NCBI GenBank assembly: GCA_013288205.1
Contig: JABDCH010000010.1
Location: forward strand, 1 to 41,508
Direction: 5' to 3'
Source of the DNA: Bacteroidota bacterium
GTDB taxonomy: Bacteria; Bacteroidota; Bacteroidia; JABEUT01
Length of the DNA: 41,508 nt
The number at the start of each line of letters is the position of its first letter. The stretch's first letter is position 1. A model generated the notes under the pieces. The model was not told the DNA's origin. It saw nothing but the letters and a program-made list of their open reading frames with translations, and ran no database searches. The position numbers and the translations under genes were made by a program. Positions 25,754 to 34,790 of this stretch are shown piece after piece.

Positions 25754-26833
25754 GTGTTTAGCTTTATAGTCAGGCGGACAGGACATGGATTATTGGTGTT
25801 GCTGGGTGTATTAGTGCTTGTATTTTTATTATTTAATGTGCTTCCCGGAGATCCTGCCAGGTTGGCGATGGGGCAGCGTGTAAACCAAAAATCACTCGAC
25901 ATTATTCATAAAGATATGGGACTCGACGAGCCCGTATACAACCGGTTTCTTTTGTATGTAAATGACCTTTCTCCGGTTTCAATTTATAATGAAAGTGTTA
26001 TGGGCAGCCATATTTATTTGGACCCTGAAAAATATCCCCACGCTATTCGTTTGCTTACGTTTTCTTCTAACCGGGCACTTATTTTAAAGTTCCCTTATCT
26101 TCGACGTTCCTACCAATCGCGGAAGCGTGTGAGTGATATTATTATGGCGGCGCTCCCCAATACGGCTGTGCTGGCTTTTTCTGCTATTATCATTGCATCT
26201 ATATTGGGAATTATCATGGGCATAATTGCAGCTCTCTTCAAAGATTCTATTTACGATAAGGTTTCCATAGTGTTGTCTGTACTTGGGCTTGCTGGCCCAT
26301 CCTTTTTTACCGGCTTAATAATTGCATGGCTTTTCGGGCATGTGCTTCACAGGTTCACCGGTGTCAATATTACGGGCAATCTATTTATTATGGATGACAA
26401 TGGAAACAAAATCCTTCAACTGAAAAATCTTATTCTTCCTGCCTTAACATTAGGGATACGTCCACTTGCTATTATTGTGCAATTAACACGAAACTCCATG
26501 TTGCAAGTAATGACAAAAGATTATATACGTACTGCTTTTGCAAAAGGCTTAAGCCTGCGGACTGTTGTAACAAGGCATGCATTGAAAAATATGCTTAACC
26601 CTGTTATTACGGCGATATCAGGGTGGTTTGCAAGTTTAATTGCAGGGGCCGTATTTGTAGAATATATTTTCGGTTGGGAAGGTATAGGTAAAAATATTGT
26701 AGATGCGCTCGGAACTTTTGATATGCCTGTAATTATGGGTATTATATTAGTGACCGCAGCGCTATTCGTAATTATTAATATATTGGTTGATATTTCATAC
26801 GGATTATTGGATCCGCGCATTAAACAGGTGTAA
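25754..26833 (+). CDS. ABC transporter permease, OppB/DppB type, without partner genes
   Basis: A 359-residue inner-membrane protein. I place the start at GTG 25754, 2 bases after the upstream stop, giving MFSFIVRRTGHGLLVLLGVLVLVFLLFNVLPGDPAR. The longer reading from ATG 25694 would add 20 non-hydrophobic residues inside the previous gene. The N-terminal helix ending LPGDPAR and the first extracytoplasmic loop are typical of OppB. The permease core has the EAA-type loop IRTAFAKGLSLRTVVTRHALKN and a late GAVFVEYIFGWEGIGK segment. OppB normally pairs with OppC, two ATPases and a binding protein; none is in this window. Substrate is probably a peptide, unproven. Confidence 0.85.
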   Translation: MFSFIVRRTGHGLLVLLGVLVLVFLLFNVLPGDPARLAMGQRVNQKSLDIIHKDMGLDEPVYNRFLLYVNDLSPVSIYNESVMGSHIYLDPEKYPHAIRLLTFSSNRALILKFPYLRRSYQSRKRVSDIIMAALPNTAVLAFSAIIIASILGIIMGIIAALFKDSIYDKVSIVLSVLGLAGPSFFTGLIIAWLFGHVLHRFTGVNITGNLFIMDDNGNKILQLKNLILPALTLGIRPLAIIVQLTRNSMLQVMTKDYIRTAFAKGLSLRTVVTRHALKNMLNPVITAISGWFASLIAGAVFVEYIFGWEGIGKNIVDALGTFDMPVIMGIILVTAALFVIINILVDISYGLLDPRIKQV

Positions 26834-26865
26834 ATTTTAATTGAATAAACCATAATTAAGACAAT

Positions 26866-27636
26866 ATGAGGAATAAAATTGTAGCAGGAAATTGGAAGAT
26901 GAATAAACTCTATTCAGAGGCAGTTGAACTGGTAGACGAAATTACCATCCAATTAAAAGATGACCCGAAGGCAGATGATATAATTAAAATCATAATTCCT
27001 GCTTTCCCCTACATACGAAAGGTAGTAAGGCATTCGCATGGTGTAAAAAATTTATTTACAGGTGCCCAGAATTGCGCCTCCGAAGAAAGTGGAGCTTACA
27101 CGGGCGAGGTTTCAGCGGCGATGATAAAATCACTTGAAGCTAATTATGTTATCGTGGGGCATTCTGAAAGGAGAAGTTATTATAAAGAAAACCATTTGGA
27201 CCTTAAGAAGAAGGTAAATGCATGCCTTGAACAATCGCTCACACCTATTTTTTGTGTTGGAGAGACCAAAGAAATAAGGCAATCAAACAAACATTATGAA
27301 GTAGTGGCAGAGCAGATAAGCGAGAGCCTGTTTCATTTATCCGCCGCGGAATTTGAAAAACTGGTACTGGCATACGAACCTGTATGGGCCATTGGAACGG
27401 GTTTAACTGCAACCAGTGCCCAAGCACAGGAAATGCATCACTTCATCCGTTCGATGATTGAAAAGAATTATGGAAAGGATGCGGCCCACAAAGTCTCCAT
27501 ATTATACGGAGGAAGCTGCAATGCAAAAAATGCAACGGAATTATTTGCTTGCCCGGATGTGGATGGCGGCCTGATAGGAGGTGCATCGCTTGTTCCAAAA
27601 GACTTTATAACCATTATTCACTCCTTTCCTAAATGA
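26866..27636 (+). CDS. tpiA: Triose-phosphate isomerase
   Basis: A 256-residue cytosolic glycolytic enzyme interconverting dihydroxyacetone phosphate and glyceraldehyde 3-phosphate. The active-site residues are all visible: the GNWKMNK start motif (K11), VGHSERR with the catalytic histidine, AYEPVWAIGTG with the catalytic glutamate and start of loop 6, and YGGSCNAKNA with DGGLIGGASL for phosphate binding. Length is normal. The stop codon overlaps the start of the following giant gene as ATGA (27633-27636), indicating translational coupling. Confidence 0.97.
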   Translation: MRNKIVAGNWKMNKLYSEAVELVDEITIQLKDDPKADDIIKIIIPAFPYIRKVVRHSHGVKNLFTGAQNCASEESGAYTGEVSAAMIKSLEANYVIVGHSERRSYYKENHLDLKKKVNACLEQSLTPIFCVGETKEIRQSNKHYEVVAEQISESLFHLSAAEFEKLVLAYEPVWAIGTGLTATSAQAQEMHHFIRSMIEKNYGKDAAHKVSILYGGSCNAKNATELFACPDVDGGLIGGASLVPKDFITIIHSFPK

Positions 27637-30600
27637 ATCTTTTTAAAAAAATAGGATATTCTTTATTCTTTCTTTTGTTCGTTACAATCTGTAATGCGCA
27701 ACAAAATAAAATCACCCAGTTTCAGCACGATTCTGTTAAGTTTTTGGATGACCTGGAGTCTTATTTAAATACCGGGCTTGCCGATAAAAGCAGTATAAGT
27801 ACGTTCATGAAACAATTCAAACCCGTGTGGCAATCTTCTGCCTATACCAATTATTATAAACGGGCAACTTATAGACTGGCTGACAAAATGCTATCGAAAA
27901 ATATGGAAGTATATCCTACTTTTCAATCCTTTCTTTATACCATGCTCAATTTCGCAAAAGCAGGGTTGCCGGAAGAAAAATTCAACCAATGGGATACCTG
28001 TTTTGAGAAACAAATGAATAAAAAACCTTACACAAACCTCAATATCTTTCTATCCGTTTCCCAAAGCCTTTTTGGTTCAGGTATAATTTTTGAATCGCCT
28101 ACGGTTAATTGGAGTGTTAATACAAGCGATTACAGATTCAACAGTGACAGTGTGCAGGAAATTATTTTCGACAACGTTACGCTTAAATGCATCAATGAAA
28201 ATAAAGATACGGTTGTATTATATGATACTAAGGGGGTATATTCCATTTTAAAAGATACCTGGAAAGGAGTTGGCGGTAAAACCGATTGGACCCGCACAGG
28301 GCTTGAGGCTGCCGATGTATACGCCGAACTTAAGAACTATGCAATTACATTAAGGGAAGGTGGTTTTGTGGCAGATTCTGTTACTTTCTGGAATAAAAAC
28401 TATTTTGAAAGCCCGTTGGAAGGTAAACTTATTGAACGCGATATTTCGGAGCCTAAGGATAAAGAAACATATCCCCGTTTTATCTCATACAGCAAGCGGG
28501 TGACTATTCCCAATCTTACCCCCGATGTTACCTATGATGGTGGTTTTGCTATGCGCGGCAGAAGGTTTGTCGGTTCAGGAACAAAAGATGAACCCGCACA
28601 ATTGGTTTTTAAAAGAAACGATAAGCCATTCTTAATTGCTTCTTCTCTTTTCTTTGGCATTACCAAAAGCAGCATTACATCTGATGATGCGCGAATTAAC
28701 ATACTGCTGGACGGAGATTCTATTTATCATCCCGATATCCAATTGATATATAGTATAGATAAACAACATGTGTCGCTCATACGTTCCAGCCAGGGTCTGT
28801 CGCAGGCTCCATTTTTTGATACCTATCATAAAGTGAGTATGTTTTTTGAGGAGTTATCGTGGTATACTAACCAACCGGAAATGGAATTTAGAATGATCGA
28901 GGGAAGCAGTCAAACTACGGCCGATTTTGAATCGCAGAATTTTTTCCGCCCGGAATTGTTTGAAAAAATGAGCGACCCTAATGGCCCGAGCCCCGTTGTG
29001 GTGCTCGCAAAGTATTCCCAAACGATGAACAAACGCGATATGACAGTCGACCAAATTGCATCATATATGCATATTACAGCCGACGAAATTAGGCCTGTTA
29101 TTTTCCGGTTTGCCATTATCGGTTTAGTAAATTATGATGTTCAGACAGACAAGATACATATCGAAGACAAGTTATTCACCTTCATCGATAACGAATTAAG
29201 AAAGGCAGATTATGATGTGGTAGACTATCATTCTCAAGATCCGGCTAAACATCCCTCCGGCGATTCAAACGTAAAAGATAATGGGGTGATGAACTTAAAC
29301 AATTACGACATAAGCATCAATGGGGTTGACAAGGTAATATTGAGCGATTCACAAAGCGTGCGTTTTTATCCGTTGAAAGAACATTTAGTATTGCATCGCA
29401 ACAGGGAGGCAACATTTGCCGGTGAAGTTCGGGCGGGTCGCTTCCTTTTCTTTGGTAAGCAATTTGACTTTAATTACGCCGATTTTAAAATAAAAATGAA
29501 AAATGTGGATTCTGTAATGTTATATGCCAATGCAGTAACAAAAGATTCCTCCGGTAAATCGCGATTGGTACGTGTACGTAATACCATTAATCATTTGAGC
29601 GGTGAATTGGTAATTGACCAAACAACCAATAAATCGGGACTGAAACCATTGAAGCAATATCCTATCCTTACATGTGATACCAATACATTTGTCTATTACG
29701 ATAAAAAGAGTACCCAGAATGGTGTTTATAAACGGGATAGTTTTTATTTCAAAGCCGACCCGTTTATAATTGATAGCGTAGCCAATTTTTCAAACGCAAG
29801 ACTCCATTTCGACGGTTCTTTTGTTTCGGATGATATCATTCCTGAAATGCGTGAAACCTTACGTTTACAACCTGATACCTCACTTGGATTTGTTCATGAT
29901 ATACCTGCAGACGGTCTTGCTTTATACAAAGGCAAAGGAAAAATGTTCAATAAAATTAAGTTAAGCAATAAGGGTTTAATAGGAGATGGTTCGTTCAAAT
30001 ATATAACCTCCGTTTCAAAATCGCATAAGTTTGTTTTCCTTCCCGATTCTATGAATGCAGAGGCTGAAACATTTGATGTAACCCCGCAGGAATCGAACCC
30101 TGAATTTCCCCAGTTAAATGGTGATACAGTGAAGGAGCATTGGCTTCCAAAACAGGATGTGTTATTTGCAAAAGATTTATTTAATCCATTTAGTTGTTAC
30201 GATAAGTTTGCTACATTTCATGGCACGTTAAAGCTTTCGCCTGAGCTGCTTTCGGGTAATGGACAAATGAATTTCCTGAAGGCAAGCCTTACCTCAGAAC
30301 ATATGGATATGCTGCATCATAGGGTTATTTCAGACACTTCCGATTTTGCATTACGCTCATTTGATTCAACGGGTATTGGATTCTCGACTAAAAATATGAA
30401 AGCTGATATCGATTTCCATAAAAGAGAAGGCGATTTTCTCAGTAATCAAAGCGGCTCCATGGTTGAATTTCCCGAAAACCAATATATCGCATATATGGAT
30501 CAGTTCAAATGGCTAATGGACCAGGATGATATTGAAATGGGAAGCAATAAAAAGCAAACAGAAACAACCGATGCCAATGACCTTCAACTTACCGGCACCA

Positions 30601-32120
30601 GGTTTATCTCTGTTAGCCCTCACCAGGATTCATTGCAGTTTATATCGGCCCAGGCACGCTATAGTTTGCGTACGCATCAAATTAAAGCACACGAAGTACC
30701 CTATATAGATGTGGCTGATGCCCGCATAGTGCCGGATAGCGGAAATATTACGGTGCTGAAACATGCCTATATGGTGCCATTTACCAATGCTTCCATTACC
30801 GCCAATAAGGTTACCAAGTATTATGATATTTATAAGGCTAACTTGAATATCACATCACGCAAGAACTACACCGGTTCAGGGTATTATAATTTTATAGATG
30901 GCGCAAAGAATAAACATGCCATGTTCTTTAGTAATATTCGCGTCGATACATCGCTGCAAACAGTTGCTAATACTGAAATTGCGGCTGATTCAAATTTCTC
31001 CATAAGCCCTAATTTTAGGTATAAAGGAAAAGTAAATCTTGAGGCATCTAACCCGTTTTTAGATTTTAATGGGGAGTGCCGCATTCAACACAGTTGTAAT
31101 GAAATTAAAATAGCCTGGTTTAAGTTTTCAGGACAGGTTGATCCGGATAACGTACAGATACCCATTGGAAATTCTGTGAGTGAGAATAATCTTCCGTTGG
31201 CTGCATCACCGGTGGTTTCGGGTGGCGATTCGATAAGTATTTATAGTGCATTCCTATCGCCTGTCGCATCACCTAAAAAAGATATAGTAGTTGTTTCCGA
31301 TAGTGGAGAATTCCTGACTTACGATTCTCCAACACAACAGTACCGCATTGCCAGCAAGGAAAAATTAACTGCTCAAACGTTACCGGGAAATTATGTAAGC
31401 CTTGATACACGCAAATGTATAGAGTATGGCGAAGGCAATTTGAATCTTGGTGCAAGTTTATTGCCCTTGGATATGAAGACGGTGGGCGATATTACCGACT
31501 ACATTATTCCAGATAGCGCGGTGTGCAATGTGGATATGCTGTTGAATTTCTTTTTCGACGATGGAGCCATAAGTAAAATGGTGGATGATATAAATGGGAT
31601 AGCTGATTTAAAAGCGTTGGATGTATCGGATGAAAATTATCAAAAGAACCTCCGCCAGATAATGAGTAAGGATGAAGGTGATAAATTGATTTCACAATTA
31701 ACGCTTTATGGAACGGTTAAAAAGCTTCCAAAAGAATTAACCTCACAACTTTTCTTATGTAATCTGAGGTTAAAATGGCACAATGATACCCATTCGTATA
31801 TTTCGGAAGGCTCTATTGGAATTGGCAGCGTGGGCAGTAAAATGTTGAACAAGGAAGTGACAGGGGTGATAGAAATACGTAAAAGGCGCCAGGGTGATGA
31901 ATTAAACATATACCTGGAGATTGATCCCATGCATTGGTATTTCTTCTCTTACGTTGGCGGACAAATGCAGGTAGCTTCATCCAACGATGCCTTTAATAGT
32001 GCTATCAGCAGCATAAAACCGGATAAAAGAGAACAAAAAACCGATAAGGGAAAAGCTACATTTAATGTGGGTGATGCAACTATGAAAAGAATATTTATGA
32101 AACGGATTTACGGCGAATAA
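27633..32120 (+). CDS. 1495-residue exported protein of unknown function
   Basis: I do not recognise this family by name. A signal peptide (MNLFKKIGYSLFFLLFVTICNAQ) marks it as exported. A helical N-terminal part (about 25-150) is followed by many beta-rich segments. These repeatedly pass through short F-x-D/N-x-(A/V)-x-(F/V/L) strands and 'initial/terminal hydrophobic + G' turns, suggesting a long beta-stacked or solenoid body. Residues about 470-530 (TVDQIASYMHITADEIRPVIFRF and on to NYDVQTDKIHIEDKLF) read like a winged helix, unusual in an exported protein. There is no T9SS sorting domain, lipobox cysteine or transmembrane helix at the C-terminus. It is translationally coupled to tpiA by an ATGA overlap. 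Convergent with pyrC, 3 bases between stops. Confidence 0.6.
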   Translation: MNLFKKIGYSLFFLLFVTICNAQQNKITQFQHDSVKFLDDLESYLNTGLADKSSISTFMKQFKPVWQSSAYTNYYKRATYRLADKMLSKNMEVYPTFQSFLYTMLNFAKAGLPEEKFNQWDTCFEKQMNKKPYTNLNIFLSVSQSLFGSGIIFESPTVNWSVNTSDYRFNSDSVQEIIFDNVTLKCINENKDTVVLYDTKGVYSILKDTWKGVGGKTDWTRTGLEAADVYAELKNYAITLREGGFVADSVTFWNKNYFESPLEGKLIERDISEPKDKETYPRFISYSKRVTIPNLTPDVTYDGGFAMRGRRFVGSGTKDEPAQLVFKRNDKPFLIASSLFFGITKSSITSDDARINILLDGDSIYHPDIQLIYSIDKQHVSLIRSSQGLSQAPFFDTYHKVSMFFEELSWYTNQPEMEFRMIEGSSQTTADFESQNFFRPELFEKMSDPNGPSPVVVLAKYSQTMNKRDMTVDQIASYMHITADEIRPVIFRFAIIGLVNYDVQTDKIHIEDKLFTFIDNELRKADYDVVDYHSQDPAKHPSGDSNVKDNGVMNLNNYDISINGVDKVILSDSQSVRFYPLKEHLVLHRNREATFAGEVRAGRFLFFGKQFDFNYADFKIKMKNVDSVMLYANAVTKDSSGKSRLVRVRNTINHLSGELVIDQTTNKSGLKPLKQYPILTCDTNTFVYYDKKSTQNGVYKRDSFYFKADPFIIDSVANFSNARLHFDGSFVSDDIIPEMRETLRLQPDTSLGFVHDIPADGLALYKGKGKMFNKIKLSNKGLIGDGSFKYITSVSKSHKFVFLPDSMNAEAETFDVTPQESNPEFPQLNGDTVKEHWLPKQDVLFAKDLFNPFSCYDKFATFHGTLKLSPELLSGNGQMNFLKASLTSEHMDMLHHRVISDTSDFALRSFDSTGIGFSTKNMKADIDFHKREGDFLSNQSGSMVEFPENQYIAYMDQFKWLMDQDDIEMGSNKKQTETTDANDLQLTGTRFISVSPHQDSLQFISAQARYSLRTHQIKAHEVPYIDVADARIVPDSGNITVLKHAYMVPFTNASITANKVTKYYDIYKANLNITSRKNYTGSGYYNFIDGAKNKHAMFFSNIRVDTSLQTVANTEIAADSNFSISPNFRYKGKVNLEASNPFLDFNGECRIQHSCNEIKIAWFKFSGQVDPDNVQIPIGNSVSENNLPLAASPVVSGGDSISIYSAFLSPVASPKKDIVVVSDSGEFLTYDSPTQQYRIASKEKLTAQTLPGNYVSLDTRKCIEYGEGNLNLGASLLPLDMKTVGDITDYIIPDSAVCNVDMLLNFFFDDGAISKMVDDINGIADLKALDVSDENYQKNLRQIMSKDEGDKLISQLTLYGTVKKLPKELTSQLFLCNLRLKWHNDTHSYISEGSIGIGSVGSKMLNKEVTGVIEIRKRRQGDELNIYLEIDPMHWYFFSYVGGQMQVASSNDAFNSAISSIKPDKREQKTDKGKATFNVGDATMKRIFMKRIYGE

Positions 32121-32123
32121 AAC

Positions 32124-33467
32124 CTATTCTCTGTCGAATAATATTCTTTGCCCTACCGAAGTTTCATTAAATGTCCCGTTGGTATAAACCAGGTTGCCGT
32201 TTACAAAAGTGTGTGTAACTTTTGCATGAAGTGTTTCTCCTTCCAATGGGCTCCATTGACATTTGTACAGGATATTACTTTTCTCCACTTTCCAGGGAGA
32301 ATCTAAATCTACTATAACGAGGTCGGCCCAGTATCCCTCGCGTATAAATCCTCTTTTATCAATTTGAAAACAAGTCGCTGAGGCATGGCACATTTTCTCT
32401 ACAATCTGTTCGATAGATATTTTACCAAGGTGATGCAACTCCAACATAACTGCAAGTGAATGCTGTACCATAGGGCCACCCGAAGGGCATGAAAAATAAG
32501 CCTGTTCTTTTTCATCATGCGTGTGTGGGGCGTGGTCTGTTGCTATAGTGTCAATCTTATTTTCAAGAAGGGCCTGCAATAGCCCTAGCTTATCTTGTTC
32601 GCTTTTAATGGCAGGGTTCCATTTAATCATATTGCCTTTGCTGGCATAATCTTTATCAGAAAACCAAAGGTGGTGAGGACAGACTTCGGCGGTTATTTGT
32701 TTCCGTTCAAGTGGGATCGTGTTATTCAATAAGCCAGTTTCTTTTGCGGTGGATACATGCACAATATGCAGCCTGGTTCCTAGTTTTTTTGCTAATTCTA
32801 CTGCATGGTGCGAGGAACGGTAGCAGCATTCCTCATTTCGAATTACCGGATGAAAGGATGCAGGTGGATTATCCCCATATTGTTCCCTAATTTTTTTTGC
32901 ATTCTCTTTTATAACGCTTTCTTCTTCGCAGTGCACTGCAATAAGCAGATTTTTTATTCCAAATAGTTTTTCAATACTCTCCGGGTTATCTACCAGCATA
33001 TTACCAGTGGAGGAACCGAGGTAAATTTTTACTCCGCAAACTTTGGCGGGATTTGTTTTAATAACCTCTTCAAAATTATCATTCGAAGAACCCATATAGA
33101 AAGAATAGTTAGCAATTGATTTTTTTGAAGCGATGGTGTATTTTTCTTCCAGCAATTCCTGTGTTAGCACAGGTGGAAAAGTATTAGGCATATCCATAAA
33201 GGAAGTCACACCTCCTGCTACAGCAGCCTTTGATTCAGTATAGATGTCGGCTTTGTAAACTAATCCCGGTTCACGGAAGTGAACATGTGTATCAATCACT
33301 CCGGGCAATAAGTATTTGCCCTCTGCGTCAATAACCTGGTAGTTTTCGGGATTAGAAGTAACGCCGGAACCGATTTTTGCAATAAGCCCGTTTTCAATTA
33401 AAATATCTCCCCGGAATATTTTCCCTTCGTTAACTATGGTAGCATTTCGAATAAGAACACCCGGCAT
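32124..33467 (-). CDS. pyrC: Dihydroorotase (class I type)
   Basis: A 447-residue amidohydrolase of the cyclic-amidohydrolase/dihydroorotase family, converting carbamoyl-aspartate to dihydroorotate in pyrimidine synthesis. Motifs in order: PGVIDTHVHFREPG (metal HxH), GVKIYLGSSTGNML, AVHCEEES, LHIVHVSTAKE, TAEVCPHHLWF, TIATDHAPHT with the catalytic aspartate, and CPSGGPMVQHSL. Length fits dihydroorotase/allantoinase; the HVHFREPG loop and position next to the mannosyltransferase, a pairing common in Bacteroidota, favour dihydroorotase. It begins 6 bases after the glycosyltransferase stop and is likely co-transcribed. Paralogous hydantoinase-like activity cannot be excluded. Confidence 0.88.
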   Translation of the reverse strand: MPGVLIRNATIVNEGKIFRGDILIENGLIAKIGSGVTSNPENYQVIDAEGKYLLPGVIDTHVHFREPGLVYKADIYTESKAAVAGGVTSFMDMPNTFPPVLTQELLEEKYTIASKKSIANYSFYMGSSNDNFEEVIKTNPAKVCGVKIYLGSSTGNMLVDNPESIEKLFGIKNLLIAVHCEEESVIKENAKKIREQYGDNPPASFHPVIRNEECCYRSSHHAVELAKKLGTRLHIVHVSTAKETGLLNNTIPLERKQITAEVCPHHLWFSDKDYASKGNMIKWNPAIKSEQDKLGLLQALLENKIDTIATDHAPHTHDEKEQAYFSCPSGGPMVQHSLAVMLELHHLGKISIEQIVEKMCHASATCFQIDKRGFIREGYWADLVIVDLDSPWKVEKSNILYKCQWSPLEGETLHAKVTHTFVNGNLVYTNGTFNETSVGQRILFDRE

Positions 33468-33473
33468 GGAAGG

Positions 33474-34187
33474 CTATATTTTTAGAAAACGCATTTTAAG
33501 AACACCCCAAATAGCTTCTTTAAAAATTTTCCCGCTCATTTTAGATACCCCAACCACCCGGTCGGTAAAAGTAATGGGCACTTCCACAATTTTGAATCCT
33601 TTACGGTAAGTGCGGTATTTCATCTCAATCTGGAAAGCATAACCAATAAAATGAATATCGTCAAAGTGGATAGCCTCTAGCACCCTGCGACGGTAGCATT
33701 TAAATCCTGCGGTAGTATCTTTTACATTTATCCAAAGCACCATACGTACATATAGGGAAGCAAAGTATGACATAATAACCCTTTTATAGTCCCATTGGGT
33801 TATTTCCCCCCCCTTTACATATCTTGAACCAACTGCCAGGTCAGCTCCATTTATACAAGCTTCTCTCAAGCGGATGAGGTCATCAGGATTATGGGAGAAA
33901 TCAGCATCCATTTCGAAGATGTATTCATAGTTATGCTCCAATGCCCAACGAAACCCTGCGATATAGGCTGTTCCAAGTCCTAACTTGCCCTGTCTTTCAA
34001 CAATAAAGAGCCTCCCATCAAATTCCTTCATCAACGATTTTACAATGTCGGCAGTACCATCAGGTGAGCCATCGTCAATAATGAGCAAGTGAAAATTACC
34101 CTGTAAAGACATTACTTTACGGGTTATATTTTCAATGTTTCCTATTTCGTTATAAGTAGGAATTATTACAAGACTGTCTGATGACAT
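33474..34187 (-). CDS. Polyprenol monophosphomannose synthase-like GT2 glycosyltransferase
   Basis: A 237-residue family-2 glycosyltransferase without C-terminal membrane helices. It has the DPM1-type signature: VIIPTYNEIGNIE, IDDGSPDGTADIV, GKLGLGTAYIAGF, EMDADFSHNPDD (DxD), GSRYVKGG, and DTTAGFKCYRR followed by IGYAFQIEMKYR. These enzymes move a sugar, usually mannose from GDP-mannose, to a polyprenyl phosphate on the cytoplasmic side for later envelope glycosylation. It leads a two-gene unit with pyrC. Upstream is an 18-bp palindrome at 34224-34241 and a near-consensus -7 box. Confidence 0.9.
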   Translation of the reverse strand: MSSDSLVIIPTYNEIGNIENITRKVMSLQGNFHLLIIDDGSPDGTADIVKSLMKEFDGRLFIVERQGKLGLGTAYIAGFRWALEHNYEYIFEMDADFSHNPDDLIRLREACINGADLAVGSRYVKGGEITQWDYKRVIMSYFASLYVRMVLWINVKDTTAGFKCYRRRVLEAIHFDDIHFIGYAFQIEMKYRTYRKGFKIVEVPITFTDRVVGVSKMSGKIFKEAIWGVLKMRFLKI

Positions 34188-34206
34188 GTAATGGAAAATG
34201 GGGCTG

Positions 34207-34240
34207 CAAATATGCTAAAATATATTGAGTTATAACTCAA
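34207..34240 (-). promoter_or_regulatory. Candidate promoter of the glycosyltransferase-pyrC unit
   Basis: The minus-strand CATATTTG (34207-34214) differs from TAnnTTTG at the first base. A TTG at 34238-34240 lies 23 bases upstream, at the edge of allowed spacing, and is itself part of the 18-bp palindrome. Confidence 0.35.
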
Positions 34241-34241
34241 T
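34224..34241. promoter_or_regulatory. Perfect 18-bp palindrome, candidate operator
   Basis: ATTGAGTTATAACTCAAT is fully self-complementary. Its last base belongs to the stop codon of the DinB gene, and it overlaps the candidate -33 of the glycosyltransferase gene. It has no loop or T-run, so a protein-binding site is more likely than a terminator. Confidence 0.5.
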
Positions 34242-34696
34242 CAGGCAATCATTCTGCGGTGGTAGTTAATTTGCCCGATATGGTAATCCATGTGCGAGAT
34301 AAGGTGCATCAGGAAAAAACCTTTGGTAAGTTTTTCCTTGCCAAGTAAATGAGCAGGGAAAGCCGTGTATTCTTCTTCAAGGTCTATTTCAGGAGCAGAT
34401 TTTAGCGTAGATACCACTATTTTCATGGTTTTCTCGACCTCACTTATCAATTCCGATGCTGGAACATTAGTAGCCGAAAATTCCTTGTCACGATTACGCA
34501 CATAGCCCGAATTCCCCATCACATGCCCTATAAAGTGCTGTAAATTACCACATAGATGCAGGCAAAGGTTGCCGCCTGCGTTTTTAATGCCGCCTGCTAT
34601 TTTCCAAATAAGCTCTTCATTAGGGTAGAGCTTTATTTCTTCGATGAGTTTATTCAGCTCCCGCTCAAAGATTTCAGCAGCAAATTCAGCAACCAT
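34241..34696 (-). CDS. DinB-superfamily protein
   Basis: A 151-residue four-helix-bundle protein. I place the start at ATG 34696 (MVAEFAAEIFERELNKL), because the open frame beyond it runs through the promoter region into the divergent nfo gene and lacks family character. Histidine-rich segments NLCLHLCGNLQHFIGH (H47, H54, H58) and LMHLISHMDYHIGQI (H131, H135, H139) occupy the metal-ligand helices. It is of the DUF1572-like branch found in many Bacteroidota, distinct from the YfiT-type gene at 3002. Substrate unknown. A TACTTTTG box sits at 34717-34724. Confidence 0.8.
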   Translation of the reverse strand: MVAEFAAEIFERELNKLIEEIKLYPNEELIWKIAGGIKNAGGNLCLHLCGNLQHFIGHVMGNSGYVRNRDKEFSATNVPASELISEVEKTMKIVVSTLKSAPEIDLEEEYTAFPAHLLGKEKLTKGFFLMHLISHMDYHIGQINYHRRMIA

Positions 34697-34716
34697 ATTT
34701 TTTGTTTTTATATATT

Positions 34717-34724
34717 CAAAAGTA
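34717..34724 (-). promoter_or_regulatory. Candidate -7 box of the DinB gene
   Basis: The minus-strand TACTTTTG matches TAnnTTTG, 20 bases upstream of the ATG at 34696, which supports that start. Confidence 0.45.
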
Positions 34725-34751
34725 AGAAAATTTAATGAGCGGGAATATGCA

Positions 34752-34759
34752 TAAATTTG
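34752..34759 (+). promoter_or_regulatory. Candidate -7 box of nfo
   Basis: TAAATTTG matches TAnnTTTG, 31 bases upstream of the ATG at 34791. The -33 region contains no clear TTG. Confidence 0.45.
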
Positions 34760-34790
34760 TACATTCGTAACTAATCTAAAATATAAAATT

